Below are positions 1-9,609 of a DNA stretch of 64,000 nt, in pieces. The notes under the pieces were generated by a model. It was not told the DNA's origin. It did no database searches and was given only the letters and a program-made list of their open reading frames with translations. How positions within the stretch are numbered: the stretch's first letter is position 1; every line of letters starts with the position of its first letter. This DNA comes from an uncultured Chthonomonas sp. Lineage in GTDB: Bacteria > Armatimonadota > Chthonomonadetes > Chthonomonadales > CAJBBX01. A program made the position numbers and the translations under genes. The stretch lies in NCBI GenBank assembly GCA_903951425.1, contig CAJBBX010000038.1, forward strand, positions 25,699 through 89,698, read 5' to 3'.

Positions 1-324
1 GAGAGAAGGAACGATGGAGCCGGAGCAACAGGCTACCTAGCATGGTGTACCTCGAAAATCCGCGACCAACGTGATGGTTCGGCTAGTTTATCAGATGTAA
101 CGTGCCGTGTCAAGTCGCACGACTGCGCCTTGCTCATTGTCTGTCGTGGGTTCGGATCCAACAGCCGTGCGCCGCTATAGGACATTACATCCGATTTGCT
201 GAGGTCCCGTATCGGACGCATGTCCTGGGCGCATCGGGCGGCGCCGTCTGCCGGCCTCCCCGCCCGGGGTCGTTCTGGGGTAGACTATCGGGGTTGAGTC
301 ATACACTACTACGCAGGAGTCACA
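1..324. other. Intergenic region upstream of gyrA, no gene seen
   Basis: I see no credible coding sequence, RNA gene or repeat in this stretch. The short open frames on both strands lack ribosome binding sites and recognisable protein motifs. The 3' part must hold the gyrA promoter and leader. TAGACT at 281-286 is a possible -10 box, but no matching -35 box stands 16-18 bp upstream. A ribosome binding site (CAGGAG) lies just before the gyrA ATG. Confidence 0.5.
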
Positions 325-2829
325 ATGGCAGAAGAGACCGAGATCCCCGGCGGCACGACCCCACCCGAGGGGCCTGAAAAGGGCCTGGTGGTCGTCGATA
401 TAGAGGAAGAGCTGCGTCGGTCGTATCTCGGTTACGCCGTATCGACCCTGGTCTCACGGGCGTTACCGGATGTGCGCGACGGCCTCAAGCCCGTCCAGCG
501 CCGCATCCTCATGGCCATGCACGACCTGAACCTGACGCCCGCGGCAGGGCACAGGAAGTCGGCCAAGATCTGCGGCGACGCCTCGGGCAACTACCACCCC
601 CACGGCGAAGCGGTCATCTATCCTACTATGGCGCGCATGGCGCAGGACTTCAGCCTGCGCTACCCGCCCGTAGACGGACAGGGCAACTTCGGGAGCATCG
701 ACGGCGACCCGCCGGCCGCCATGCGGTACACCGAAGCCCGGATGTCGGTCTTCGCCACCGAGATGCTGCACGACCTCGACCGCGACTCCGTGGACTGGAT
801 GCCGAACTACGACCAGACCCGGCAGGAGCCCACCGTCCTCCCGTCGCGCTTCCCGAACATGCTCTGCAACGGCAGCGAGGGCATCGCTGTGGGCATGACC
901 ACCAAAATCCCGCCGCACAACCTGCGCGAGGTCTGTGACGCCTGCATCTATGCCGCCGACCACCCCGAGGCCAGCGTTCCAGAACTCATGAACTTCATTC
1001 CGGGGCCGGACTTCCCGACCGCCGGTCTGATCCTGGGCACCAAGGGCATCAAGGACGCCTACGCCACCGGCCGCGGCCGCGTGGTGATGCAGGCCAACGT
1101 GCAGGTCGAGCCCATGGACAACGGCCGCAGCGCCATCGTCATCAGCGAACTCCCCTACCAGGTCAACAAGCAGCGTCTCCAGGAGGACATCGCCGACCTG
1201 GTGAAGCAGCGGAAGATCGACGGCATCGCCGACATCCAGGACTTCACCGACCGCCACGGAATGCGCGTGGTGATCACCCTCAAGCGCGACGCCCAGCCCA
1301 AGAAGGTGCTCAACTACCTTCTGGTCCACACTGCCCTGCGGACCACCTTCGGCGTGATCCTACTGGCCCTGCTGGACGGCCAGCCGCGGCTCCTCAACCT
1401 GCCGCAGATGATCCAGCTCTACCTGAACCACCGCCGCGAGATCGTGACGCGGCGAACGCGGTACGAACTGGGCCGGGCCAAGGCCAGGGCGCACATCCTT
1501 GAGGGCCTCCAGATCGCCCTCGACTTCATCGACGAGATCATCCGCATCATCCGCGCCGCCAACGACGAGCAGATCGCACGGACCCAGCTCATGGCCCGCT
1601 TCGGCCTCACGCAGCTCCAGGCCACCGCCATCCTCGATATGCAGCTCCGGCAACTCACCCGCCTGAACCGCAACAAGATCGAGGACGAGTACTGCGGCCG
1701 CCTGAAGGAGATGGCCGAGTACGAGGACATCCTCGTGACCCCGGCCCGCGTCAGCGCCATCGTCAAAGACGAGCTGAAGGTCATGAAGGACAAGCACGGC
1801 GACGACCGCCGCACGCGCATCGTGCCCATGGAGGCCGAGGAGATCGGCGAAGAGGACCTGATCCCCGAGGAGGACATGATCGTCGTCCTCACGCGGGACG
1901 GTTACATCCGCCGCGTGCCGCTGGACGCCTACCGGACCCAGAAGCGCGGCGGCCGGGGCGTCATCGGCGCCATGACCAAGGAAGAGGACCATATCGACCA
2001 GCTCTTCGTGGCCAACACCCACGACTACCTGCTGGTCTTCACGGACCGGGGCCGCGTATACCGCCTGAAGGCCTTCGAGGTGCCCCAGACCGGGCGCACG
2101 GCCCGCGGCACACCCATCGTGAACCTCATCAACATCGAGAGCGGCGACAAGGTGACCGCCACGGTGCCGGTGAAGGACCTGAACAAGGCCACCGGATTCC
2201 TGCTGATGGCGACGCAGTGCGGCGAGATCAAGCGCGTCGACCTGCACAACTTCGCCAACCTCCGCTCCAACGGCCTCATCTGCTTCGACCTGGAGCCCGA
2301 GGACGAACTGCGGTGGGTGCGGCTGACCGACGGCAACCGCGAGTGCATCATGGTGACGCACAGCGGCAAGTCGATCCGCTTCGCCGAGTCGAACGTGCCC
2401 GTCCGCGGCCGGGCCGCAGGCGGCGTGCGCGGCATCGAGATGCGCGACGCCGATGGCAACCTGGCCGACCGCGTCGTCTCCATGGACCTGGTGGACGCCA
2501 CCAGCGAACTGCTGGTAGTGGGCGACCGCGGCGTGGGCAAGCGCTCGCCGCTGGACCTCTACCGTAGCCAATCGCGCGGCGGCAAGGGCATCATCACCAT
2601 GGACACCACGGACAAGACCGGCCTGGTGGTAGAGGCGCTGGTGGTGGAGCCCGACGACCGGTTGATGATCATCACCATGAAGGGCATCACCATCCGCATG
2701 CGGGTGGACGATATCCGCAAGGCGGGCCGCAGCACCCAGGGTGTGAAGCTCATCAACCTGGATGCGGGCGACCAGGTGGCCAGCATCGCGCGGATCGCGC
2801 GCATGGTGCAGGTACCGGACGAGGACTAG
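325..2829 (+). CDS. gyrA: DNA gyrase subunit A
   Basis: This 834-residue protein is the breakage-reunion subunit of DNA gyrase, which with GyrB introduces negative supercoils in an ATP-dependent way. The catalytic tyrosine is Tyr135 in the motif AAMRYTEAR. The C-terminal beta-pinwheel carries a gyrase-type GyrA box (QKRGGRG, about residues 539-545), which separates it from ParC. A second basic SQSRGGKG repeat follows near residue 750. In the quinolone region the sequence is [11 protein letters not shown] (91-101), so the residues matching E. coli Ser83 and Asp87 are Ala96 and Pro100. The ATG has a CAGGAG Shine-Dalgarno sequence. gyrB is not in the window. Length is close to that of typical GyrA proteins. 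Confidence 0.97.
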   Translation: MAEETEIPGGTTPPEGPEKGLVVVDIEEELRRSYLGYAVSTLVSRALPDVRDGLKPVQRRILMAMHDLNLTPAAGHRKSAKICGDASGNYHPHGEAVIYPTMARMAQDFSLRYPPVDGQGNFGSIDGDPPAAMRYTEARMSVFATEMLHDLDRDSVDWMPNYDQTRQEPTVLPSRFPNMLCNGSEGIAVGMTTKIPPHNLREVCDACIYAADHPEASVPELMNFIPGPDFPTAGLILGTKGIKDAYATGRGRVVMQANVQVEPMDNGRSAIVISELPYQVNKQRLQEDIADLVKQRKIDGIADIQDFTDRHGMRVVITLKRDAQPKKVLNYLLVHTALRTTFGVILLALLDGQPRLLNLPQMIQLYLNHRREIVTRRTRYELGRAKARAHILEGLQIALDFIDEIIRIIRAANDEQIARTQLMARFGLTQLQATAILDMQLRQLTRLNRNKIEDEYCGRLKEMAEYEDILVTPARVSAIVKDELKVMKDKHGDDRRTRIVPMEAEEIGEEDLIPEEDMIVVLTRDGYIRRVPLDAYRTQKRGGRGVIGAMTKEEDHIDQLFVANTHDYLLVFTDRGRVYRLKAFEVPQTGRTARGTPIVNLINIESGDKVTATVPVKDLNKATGFLLMATQCGEIKRVDLHNFANLRSNGLICFDLEPEDELRWVRLTDGNRECIMVTHSGKSIRFAESNVPVRGRAAGGVRGIEMRDADGNLADRVVSMDLVDATSELLVVGDRGVGKRSPLDLYRSQSRGGKGIITMDTTDKTGLVVEALVVEPDDRLMIITMKGITIRMRVDDIRKAGRSTQGVKLINLDAGDQVASIARIARMVQVPDED

Positions 2830-2842
2830 GCGGGAAACCGCC
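2829..2842. terminator. Small GC hairpin after gyrA
   Basis: GGCGG-GAAA-CCGCC forms a 5-bp stem with a GNRA-type loop, starting at the last base of the gyrA stop codon. No T tract follows. It lies in the 57-bp gap between convergent gyrA and the DUF58 gene. A terminator role is only possible. Confidence 0.3.
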
Positions 2843-2886
2843 CCTCGCTCCGGCGGGCGGGCGGCGCCGAACTCAGACGGCCGGCC

Positions 2887-4203
2887 TCACAGCAGACTGC
2901 GTGACTTAACGGTCAGGTAGCTGTTGATGAGGTCGGCCGTCAGCTTTTCGGCCGGAGCGTCCACCACCATCACGCCCCGGCGCCGTAGCTCCGCCACCGC
3001 CGTGTGGCGATCCTCCAGCACCTGCAGCGCCACGGCGCGGGCATAGGCGTCTGCCGGAGCGGCGATCTCCGCCGACGCGCAACGCATCACCGTGGAATCC
3101 CGATAGGTGGCGCAGAGCGGCAGGTGCCTGGGCATGAGGCCGCTGATCTGCTGGATCGCCTCGTGCGACGAGTCCGGGTCCCAGAGGTCCGTGAAGCAGA
3201 CCACCATTGAGCGCTTGCGCCACCGAGCCCGCATGTGGGCGAAGGCGGACCGGTAGTCAGGCTCGGCCAGTGTGGGGCGAGTGGCGTGGAGGGCCTCCAA
3301 GCAGGTGAGGACCGCCTCCTTGCCGCGGCGCGGCGAGACCCATGCCTTCACAGTATCCGCGAAGACGAGCATGCCCACATGGTCGCCGGCGTCGGCCGCG
3401 GCCTGAGCCAGCGTCAGCAGGGCCGCCATGGCGTGCTCGGCCTTGGAGGAGCCGTCCACCTCCACAGCCATGCTCCGGCCCACATCCAGCAGCAGCAGCA
3501 CCGTCTGGCTCCGTTCCACCTCATACTCGCGGCTGATGAGCCTGCCGCGCCGCGCCGAGGCCTTCCAGTCGATGCGCCGGTACTCGTCATCCTGCACGTA
3601 GTCGCGGAGCGACTCGAACTGCCTGCCTGCGCCGCGAACCCGGGCTCGGTGGACGCCCATCTGCTGCAGGCGCCCTCGCCGCGTCAGCGCCAGGTACCGC
3701 GCCGCCTCGCGGAGCCCCGGGTAGACGCTGACCGTATGGGGCGCCTCGTAGCTGTGTGTCACTGTGACCAGCCCCAGCGGCGCGTGGAGGCGCACGTGGA
3801 CGTCGCCCCAGGTGTAGTCGCCCCGCCGGTCCAGCGGCGTCTCGTACCGCACGGTGGTGTTGCGGTGCGGCGCCAACAAGGCCTGTAGCGGATCGGCCGA
3901 AGGGGTCAGCCCCTCGGGCACCGTGTCACGGACCAAGGCGCGCAGGCGTTGCGCCCGGCCCGCGCCACAGCGAAGCTCCAGACATACGGCCAGTGCGTCA
4001 CCCACGCCTGCATGGGTCTCGCAACTCCGCTGGACCGCCAGTTGGCCCCGGCGCGGCGCCAGCAGCAGATCGGCAGCCGTGGCGGCGACCAGCGAGCAGA
4101 GCGCGGCCACGCCCAGCCAGCCGGGGAGCAGCTCGGCGGCCGAGGCGATGAAGAGGGCCGAGGCGGCGCAGGCGGCGGTGAACCAGCGGCCCGTGAAGGT
4201 CAA
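2887..4203 (-). CDS. DUF58 domain protein (vWA-like, membrane-anchored)
   Basis: This is a protein of about 438 residues with two N-terminal hydrophobic segments followed by the DUF58 signature (DDEYRRIDWKASARRGRL) and a von Willebrand A-like strand with DVGRSM, a degenerate metal-site motif. DUF58 proteins usually work with MoxR AAA+ ATPases in envelope or metal-insertion functions, but no MoxR gene is visible here. I place the start at a TTG (4203) whose last two bases overlap the upstream gene's TGA. A GGAAG precedes it by 8 bases, and the resulting N-terminus begins directly at the first membrane segment. A longer reading from 4284 would overlap the upstream gene by 85 bases and lacks family support. 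The function is unknown beyond the family. Confidence 0.85.
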   Translation of the reverse strand: MTFTGRWFTAACAASALFIASAAELLPGWLGVAALCSLVAATAADLLLAPRRGQLAVQRSCETHAGVGDALAVCLELRCGAGRAQRLRALVRDTVPEGLTPSADPLQALLAPHRNTTVRYETPLDRRGDYTWGDVHVRLHAPLGLVTVTHSYEAPHTVSVYPGLREAARYLALTRRGRLQQMGVHRARVRGAGRQFESLRDYVQDDEYRRIDWKASARRGRLISREYEVERSQTVLLLLDVGRSMAVEVDGSSKAEHAMAALLTLAQAAADAGDHVGMLVFADTVKAWVSPRRGKEAVLTCLEALHATRPTLAEPDYRSAFAHMRARWRKRSMVVCFTDLWDPDSSHEAIQQISGLMPRHLPLCATYRDSTVMRCASAEIAAPADAYARAVALQVLEDRHTAVAELRRRGVMVVDAPAEKLTADLINSYLTVKSRSLL

Positions 4204-5330
4204 CGGAGGCGCTTCCAGTGCAGCAGGGCGGCGCCCGACCACCGCAGCGCACAGGCTCCGCTTCGGGGCGCCGTCACGGTCCATTCGCCCTTCGCAAGGG
4301 TCGCCTGGCCGGGCGCCACGCTGAGGCTGGTAGCGGCGCCGGTCACCTGGTATCGCCCGGCTGGGAGCCAGAACGCCTGCGTCCCCTGCCCCAACCGCCT
4401 GACGTCGAACGCATCCTGACGCTCGAGCCAGAGCCGGAATGCCGACAGGAACGCCGGCCCGTCCTGCTCGGCCTTGGCGCCGTCAACCAGGTGGTCGAGC
4501 AAGCCGTAGAGCGCGGCGGCGCCCAGCGTCCGATCGATGCCGAGCATGAGGCCCGTAAAGGCGTTCATGGCCGCCTTGCTGCGTCCGGCAAGCGTATCGG
4601 TATCCGGCCACTGCTCGAGGGCAACGGTAAGCAGGGGTTGTACCTGGCGCTCGTGGTAGTACTCAAGGTCCGCGATGCCGGCAAAGGCCATGGACGCCGG
4701 GCTGAGCCGCCCCGCCACCAGGTCATCGCGAAGCCAGCCCAGGAAAAGGCGCTCGCCCACAATGCCGTTGGACCAGGGCTCCGGCTCGGCGTAACCGCCC
4801 GCGCCCGGCAGGATCAGATGCCCATACTCATGCGCCAGCGTCCGCGCCCACTCCAGGTCGGACCGGGGCGCCAGCGCCTCGTAGACCACTATGGAGCCGT
4901 TGGCGGCCGCTCCGCCGCCAGGCCGCGATCGGGTGAGCCAGACCTCCACGGGCTTCTTGCCCACGGCGGTCCAGGCCGGCCCGACCCGCTGCCGTGCCAG
5001 CAGCCAGAGCGCCGCCAGGAAGTACGCCGTGCGCCGGGCCACCGGCAGGGCCGCGGCCTCCTGGGCATGCACGTGGAACCGAAGGGGATACGCGGCGTCC
5101 GACTCTATGTAGACCGCCGTTCCGACGCTGTAGAGCTCCGAACGGGATGGATCACGAGCCGGACCGGAGGCACGCAACACGACGCTGCGGCGCTCGGAGC
5201 CGATGGTAACCGCGGTGGACGGGTCGGCGGCGACATCCGAAGGCTGCAGTGTGGGCGCAACCTGGGCCCCAACCGGGGCGCCGAGGGCGCAAATCAGGGC
5301 CAGTGTGGCAAGAAGTGGGGTCCGTGACAT
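4200..5330 (-). CDS. Secreted HExxH putative metallopeptidase-like protein
   Basis: This 376-residue protein has a clear signal peptide (MSRTPLLATLALICALGAPVGAQ). A zinc-peptidase-type motif LAHEYGHLILPG sits near the middle, followed by Gly/Pro-rich sequence and an acidic/aromatic stretch that could supply a third ligand. I do not recognise the family. Gluzincin-like activity is inferred from HEYGH alone. The gene overlaps the following DUF58 gene by four bases (TTGA), so the two are probably translated together. A TATAAT box on this strand at 5362-5357 lies about 27 bp before the ATG. The last 80 or so residues look like a beta-rich domain. Confidence 0.7.
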   Translation of the reverse strand: MSRTPLLATLALICALGAPVGAQVAPTLQPSDVAADPSTAVTIGSERRSVVLRASGPARDPSRSELYSVGTAVYIESDAAYPLRFHVHAQEAAALPVARRTAYFLAALWLLARQRVGPAWTAVGKKPVEVWLTRSRPGGGAAANGSIVVYEALAPRSDLEWARTLAHEYGHLILPGAGGYAEPEPWSNGIVGERLFLGWLRDDLVAGRLSPASMAFAGIADLEYYHERQVQPLLTVALEQWPDTDTLAGRSKAAMNAFTGLMLGIDRTLGAAALYGLLDHLVDGAKAEQDGPAFLSAFRLWLERQDAFDVRRLGQGTQAFWLPAGRYQVTGAATSLSVAPGQATLAKGEWTVTAPRSGACALRWSGAALLHWKRLR

Positions 5331-5334
5331 TGCT

Positions 5335-5364
5335 TTGAGGGCTCAGAACGTATACCATTATAGA
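5335..5364 (+). promoter_or_regulatory. Putative sigma-70 promoter for the M48 gene
   Basis: TTGAGG (5335-5340) and TATAGA (5359-5364) are separated by 18 bp and lie about 40 bp before the M48 start. On the opposite strand TATAAT (5362-5357) serves the divergent HExxH gene, so this short region probably holds two back-to-back promoters. Confidence 0.35.
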
Positions 5365-5402
5365 CGGTAAGCCGCTCCGCCGCCGAACAAGGCACGCAAC
5401 CG

Positions 5403-6581
5403 ATGACCCATCCAGTCCTGAACCTCATCCGCCGCATCAGCGCCATCGCCCTCACCGCACTGGTCGTCGCCTCCAGCGCCGCCGCGTGTAGCCTTGCCGA
5501 CGAGGACGAGGAGGTTAAGCTCGGACGCGAGAACGCCCTCGAGAACGACAAGGTCATCAAACTCGTCACCGATCCGACCATCACCGACCGCGTGAATCGG
5601 ATCGGCCAGGAGATCGCCAAGGTCGCCAACGAGATCGAGGTGCCGGCGATCTGGGGCAGTGCGGCGGTCAAGAAGTTCGCCTACACCTTCAAGGTGGTCG
5701 ACGAGAAGGATATCAACGCCTACTCGTTGCCCGGCGGCTTCATCTACATCAACAAGGGCACGCTGGAGTTCTCGCAGTCCGACGATGAGATCGCCGGCGT
5801 CCTCGCGCACGAAGTGGCGCACGCGTCGCACCACCACATGATGAAGCTCATCAAAGAGCAGAACAAAATCCAGAACGCCATGCTGATCCCCATGCTCATC
5901 GCGATCCTGGGCGGCGGCGGCGATGGCGCGGCGACGGCCATGCAGGTGGGGCAGATCTACACCGTGGCCAAGATGAACTCATTCGGCGTTGAGGCCGAGC
6001 AGGATGCCGACCAGGCCGCCGTCCACTACATGCGACGCACGTCGTACAATCCCGTAGGTGTGCTGACGTTCATGGAGCGCCTCGCCCGCAAGGAGCGCTT
6101 CCAACCGCAGGTCGAACTCGGCATCTACCGCACCCACCCGCCCACGCCCGAGCGCGCCGAGGCGCTGGTGAAGGAGCTGGCCGACGCAGGCATCGAGGTG
6201 AACCGCCGCGAGACCGACCCCTCGCTGGGCGCCCGATCGACTCCTGCGCCCATGGGTGGCAAGGCCTACGCCGAGGTCCGGCTCGGCACGACGCTGCTGG
6301 CGCGCATTGGCGACCTGCCTCCCGATCCTGCCGACGCGCGCGGCCAGAAGCTGGCGCAGACCATCAACCGCCTCCTTGACAGCGGCCTGAAGCTCTTCGA
6401 GGTGAAGATGAGCCTGGACGGCTCCCGCGTGGTGGCTCGCGGCCGCACCCTGGTGCTCTACGGTCCCGGCGATGTGGAGGGCACCGGCCAGACGGTGCAG
6501 CAGGCCGCACGCGCCACCTACGAAGCGCTACGCAACATCGTCTGGCAGGACCAGTTCAACCGCACCGAGACCGGCGGCTAG
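5403..6581 (+). CDS. M48 family metallopeptidase, exported
   Basis: This 392-residue zinc peptidase has an N-terminal signal or anchor helix ending near Cys29 (SSAAACS), which could be a weak lipobox. The HEVAH zinc motif is at residues 136-140, and the downstream EAEQDADQAAV supplies the third ligand. PGGFIYINKG before the motif and GIYRTHPPTPERAEAL after it are typical of BepA/LoiP-like M48 proteins, which act in envelope protein quality control. The C-terminal 120 residues do not resemble the TPR domain of BepA and are not recognised. The gene faces the HExxH/DUF58 pair across a 72-bp divergent promoter region. Confidence 0.9.
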   Translation: MTHPVLNLIRRISAIALTALVVASSAAACSLADEDEEVKLGRENALENDKVIKLVTDPTITDRVNRIGQEIAKVANEIEVPAIWGSAAVKKFAYTFKVVDEKDINAYSLPGGFIYINKGTLEFSQSDDEIAGVLAHEVAHASHHHMMKLIKEQNKIQNAMLIPMLIAILGGGGDGAATAMQVGQIYTVAKMNSFGVEAEQDADQAAVHYMRRTSYNPVGVLTFMERLARKERFQPQVELGIYRTHPPTPERAEALVKELADAGIEVNRRETDPSLGARSTPAPMGGKAYAEVRLGTTLLARIGDLPPDPADARGQKLAQTINRLLDSGLKLFEVKMSLDGSRVVARGRTLVLYGPGDVEGTGQTVQQAARATYEALRNIVWQDQFNRTETGG

Positions 6582-6613
6582 GCCGGACGCCGCACGAATG
6601 CGGCCACAGAACC

Positions 6614-6652
6614 GAACGAGGCCCGGGACATGGCGTCCTGGGCCTCGCGTTC
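6614..6652. terminator. Bidirectional hairpin between M48 and trpB genes
   Basis: GAACGAGGCCCGGGAC and GTCCTGGGCCTCGCGTTC form a long stem with one G-U pair and a two-base bulge around a 5-base loop. It stands between two convergent genes and has no T tract, so it is a plausible terminator for both directions. Confidence 0.6.
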
Positions 6653-6667
6653 GTCGGACGGTTGGGA

Positions 6668-7972
6668 CTAGCCCACCATGCTGCCGGCCAGGTACGAATC
6701 GTACGCTGCCAGGTCCAGATAGCCGTTGCCGCTGAGGTTGAAGAGGATGTTCCTCTGCTTGCCCTCGGCCTTGGCGGCCAGCGCCTCGTCGATGGCGGCG
6801 CGGATGGCGTGCGACGACTCGGGCGCCGGGATGATGCCCTCGGAGCGCGCGAAGGTCACCGCCGCCTCGAAGATAGCCGTCTGCGGGGCCGACACGGCCT
6901 CAATCAGACCCAGCTTGTAGAGGTGGCTGACCATGGGGGCCATGCCGTGGTACCGTAGCCCGCCGGAGTGGATGCTCGGCGGCATGAAGTCGTGGCCCAG
7001 GGTGTACATCATCATCAGCGGGGTCATGCCGGCCGTATCGCCGAAGTCGTAGCGTAGCTCGCCCTTGGTGAGGCTCGGGCAGGAGCTGGGCTCCACGGCC
7101 ACGATGCGGACCGGCATACCCTCGGTGAGCTTCTTGTGCATGAACGGGAACGAGACGCCGGCGAAGTTGCTGCCGCCGCCCGCGCAGCCGATGACCACGT
7201 CGGGCATCTCACCGGCCATCTCCATCTGCTTGATGGCTTCCTGGCCGATGACGGTCTGGTGCAGCATGACGTGGTTCAGAACGCTACCCAGCGAGTACTT
7301 GGTGCCGGGAGTGCTGACTGTGTCCTCAATGGCCTCGCTGATGGCAATGCCGAGGCTGCCCGGGCAATCCGGCGACTCGGCCAGGACCTTGCGCCCGTAC
7401 GCCGTGTTCTCCGACGGGCTGGCAAAGACGTTCGCACCCCAGGCGCCCATCATGGACTTCCGGTAGGGCTTCTGGGTAAAGCTCACCTTCACCATGTAGA
7501 CCGTACACTCGAGGCCGAACATCTGGCACGCCATGGCCAGCGAGGCGCCCCACTGCCCGGCGCCGGTCTCGGTGGCAAGCCGCTTGATGCCGCTGATCTT
7601 GTTGTAGTAGGCCTGCGCCACCGCCGTGTTCGGCTTGTGGCTCCCGGCCGGGCTGACGCCCTCATATTTGTAGTAGATGTGCGCGGGGGTATCCAGCGCC
7701 TTCTCCAGCCTCACCGCCCGGTATAGCGGAGCAGGACGCCACGCCGCGTAGATATCGCGCACCGGCTCGGGGATCTCGATCCACCGTTCCTGCGACATCT
7801 CTTGCTGGACAAGTACCTCTGGGAAGATGGCGAGCATGTCCTCCAGGCAGACCGGCTGCTTGGTGCCGGGGTGCAGCGTAGGAGCCATGGGCTCCGGCAT
7901 GTCGGCATTGAGGTTGTACCAATGCGTCGGGATGTCGGAAGCCTGGAGGAGGAAGGCCGACGGAACGCTCAT
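6668..7972 (-). CDS. trpB: TrpB2-type tryptophan synthase beta chain
   Basis: This 434-residue PLP enzyme condenses indole with serine to give tryptophan. The N-terminus ([13 protein letters not shown]) and the motif [10 protein letters not shown], with Lys113 as the Schiff-base lysine, mark the TrpB2 (TIGR01415-like) branch. TETGAGQWG and the phosphate-binding [10 protein letters not shown] also fit. No trpA or other tryptophan gene is adjacent, which is usual for TrpB2, thought to act as a stand-alone indole-salvaging or alternative beta subunit. A strong promoter lies 37 bp upstream. The start [10 protein letters not shown] is the first ATG after that promoter. Confidence 0.93.
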   Translation of the reverse strand: MSVPSAFLLQASDIPTHWYNLNADMPEPMAPTLHPGTKQPVCLEDMLAIFPEVLVQQEMSQERWIEIPEPVRDIYAAWRPAPLYRAVRLEKALDTPAHIYYKYEGVSPAGSHKPNTAVAQAYYNKISGIKRLATETGAGQWGASLAMACQMFGLECTVYMVKVSFTQKPYRKSMMGAWGANVFASPSENTAYGRKVLAESPDCPGSLGIAISEAIEDTVSTPGTKYSLGSVLNHVMLHQTVIGQEAIKQMEMAGEMPDVVIGCAGGGSNFAGVSFPFMHKKLTEGMPVRIVAVEPSSCPSLTKGELRYDFGDTAGMTPLMMMYTLGHDFMPPSIHSGGLRYHGMAPMVSHLYKLGLIEAVSAPQTAIFEAAVTFARSEGIIPAPESSHAIRAAIDEALAAKAEGKQRNILFNLSGNGYLDLAAYDSYLAGSMVG

Positions 7973-8008
7973 AATCGTTATGACCTCGTGGAGTAGTCAG
8001 TCGGCGCC

Positions 8009-8038
8009 ATTATAGCCGCGCAGGTTCGGAGGGGTCAA
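8009..8038 (-). promoter_or_regulatory. Sigma-70 promoter of trpB
   Basis: On the minus strand TTGACC (8038-8033), an 18-bp spacer and TATAAT (8014-8009) form a near-consensus promoter. Transcription would start about 30 bp before the trpB ATG. Confidence 0.7.
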
Positions 8039-8072
8039 ACATCGGGACCCTGCGGGCCTTGAGGAGACAGAC

Positions 8073-9539
8073 ATGACCGGTTCAACGCACCCGCTGCGCC
8101 CCAATTCTGTGCTCGTCGTGGCCGACGACCTGGGCTTCGGCGACCTGGGATGCTACGGCTCCGAGCGCATTCCCACGCCCAACGTCGATCGACTAGCGCG
8201 GGAAGGGTTGCTCTTCCGCAACGCTCACGCCACCTCGGCTGTCTGCACCCCATCGCGCTATTCGCTGCTCACGGGCGAGTACCCATGGCGCAAGGAGGGC
8301 ACGGGCATCCTCCCCGGCAACGCAGCGCTGATCATCGACACGGACCGAACGACGCTACCCTCGCTACTCCGCGACGCAGGCTACCGTACAGCCGCCGTGG
8401 GAAAGTGGCACCTGGGCCTGGGCGGGCCGGACGGGCCGGACTGGAACGGCGACCTGAGGCCCGGGCCATTGGAGATCGGTTTCGACACCTGCTTCATCAT
8501 GCCCGCCACTTGTGATCGAGTGCCCTGCGTCTACGTGCAGGACCATGCCGTCGCCAACCTGGACCCCGGCGATCCGATCTCGGTGCGCTACGACGCACCC
8601 ATCGGCGACGAGCCCACCGGACGCGAACGCCCGGACCTCCTCAAGCTCCGGTCGAGCCACGGGCACGACCAGACCATCATCAACGGTATCGGGCGCATCG
8701 GCTACATGACCGGCGGCCGCAGCGCGCGGTGGGTCGATGAGGAGATGGCCGATACCTTCACGGAACATGCGGTGCAGTTCATCGAGCGGGCAGACGACCG
8801 CCCCTTCTTCCTCTACTTCGCCACGCACGACCCGCACGTGCCCCGCGTACCCCACCCGCGCTTCCTAGGCAGGAGCGGATGCGGAGTACGCGGCGACGCC
8901 ATCGTCCAGTTCGACGACTGCGTCGGGCGCATCATGGCCGCGCTGGAGCGGCAAAGCGTGGCCGGCGACACTCTTGTCATTGTCACCAGCGACAACGGGC
9001 CCGTGGTCGATGACGGCTACGCGGACCATGCCGTGGCGGACCTGAACGGCCACCGGCCCGCGGGCCCCCTGCGTGGTGGCAAGTACAGCATCTTCGAGGG
9101 CGGCACCCGGATCCCGTTCGCGCTGCGCTGGCCCGCCGCCGTGGCGCCCGGCACATCGGATGCGCTCGTTTGCCTGATGGACCTCACGGCCTCCATGGCG
9201 GCGCTCACTGGATCGGCCATCCCCGACGGCGACGCCCGCGACAGCCTCGACGTGCTACCCGCGCTCCTGGGTCAGTCGCCCATCGGCCGCGATTGCCTCG
9301 TCGAACAGGCGGGATGCCTGGCGTTGCTCAGCGGCGCCCTGAAGGCCATCGAACCGAGCGCCGGAGCCACCTACCACGCGGCCACCGACACGGAACTGGG
9401 CAACGCGCCCGAACCGCAGATGTACGACCTGGCCGCCGACCTGGGCGAGCGCACGAACCTTGCGGCGGAGCGGCCTGTCGAGGCGGCGGCGCTGCTCGAC
9501 GCGCTGGCGGAGGTGAGGACACGGCTGGCGAGAGGGTAA
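8073..9539 (+). CDS. Sulfatase (formylglycine-type)
   Basis: This 488-residue arylsulfatase-family enzyme hydrolyses sulfate esters. The maturation motif C-T-P-S-R is at Cys58 in TSAVCTPSRYSLLTGE, where an FGE or anSME enzyme would convert Cys to formylglycine. Metal ligands are visible in VADDLGFGD near the start and in TSDNGP. The protein starts directly at the first catalytic strand and has no signal peptide, unlike most polysaccharide sulfatases. The ATG has a strong GAGGAGA site, so a missed upstream signal is unlikely. No maturation enzyme is in the window. The substrate is unknown; nearby DUF4091 and sugar-isomerase genes hint at glycan use. Confidence 0.92.
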   Translation: MTGSTHPLRPNSVLVVADDLGFGDLGCYGSERIPTPNVDRLAREGLLFRNAHATSAVCTPSRYSLLTGEYPWRKEGTGILPGNAALIIDTDRTTLPSLLRDAGYRTAAVGKWHLGLGGPDGPDWNGDLRPGPLEIGFDTCFIMPATCDRVPCVYVQDHAVANLDPGDPISVRYDAPIGDEPTGRERPDLLKLRSSHGHDQTIINGIGRIGYMTGGRSARWVDEEMADTFTEHAVQFIERADDRPFFLYFATHDPHVPRVPHPRFLGRSGCGVRGDAIVQFDDCVGRIMAALERQSVAGDTLVIVTSDNGPVVDDGYADHAVADLNGHRPAGPLRGGKYSIFEGGTRIPFALRWPAAVAPGTSDALVCLMDLTASMAALTGSAIPDGDARDSLDVLPALLGQSPIGRDCLVEQAGCLALLSGALKAIEPSAGATYHAATDTELGNAPEPQMYDLAADLGERTNLAAERPVEAAALLDALAEVRTRLARG

Positions 9540-9609
9540 GTCGGGCAGGCAACGCACTGCGCGTACCCGATGCCCTGCCGTGGGACGCGAACCGTGCAGT
9601 GCGCAGTGG

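Noticed and set aside
138-170. GGGTTCGGATCC resembling a tRNA T arm
   Set aside because: The stem has a mismatch, and no acceptor, D or anticodon arm can be built around it.
463-2571. Long antisense open frames across gyrA
   Set aside because: They lie opposite a clear gyrase gene, have no family motifs and arise from high-GC codon bias.
2887-4284. Longer DUF58 reading from 4284
   Set aside because: It overlaps the upstream gene by 85 bases, while a TTG with a ribosome binding site starts at the first membrane helix.
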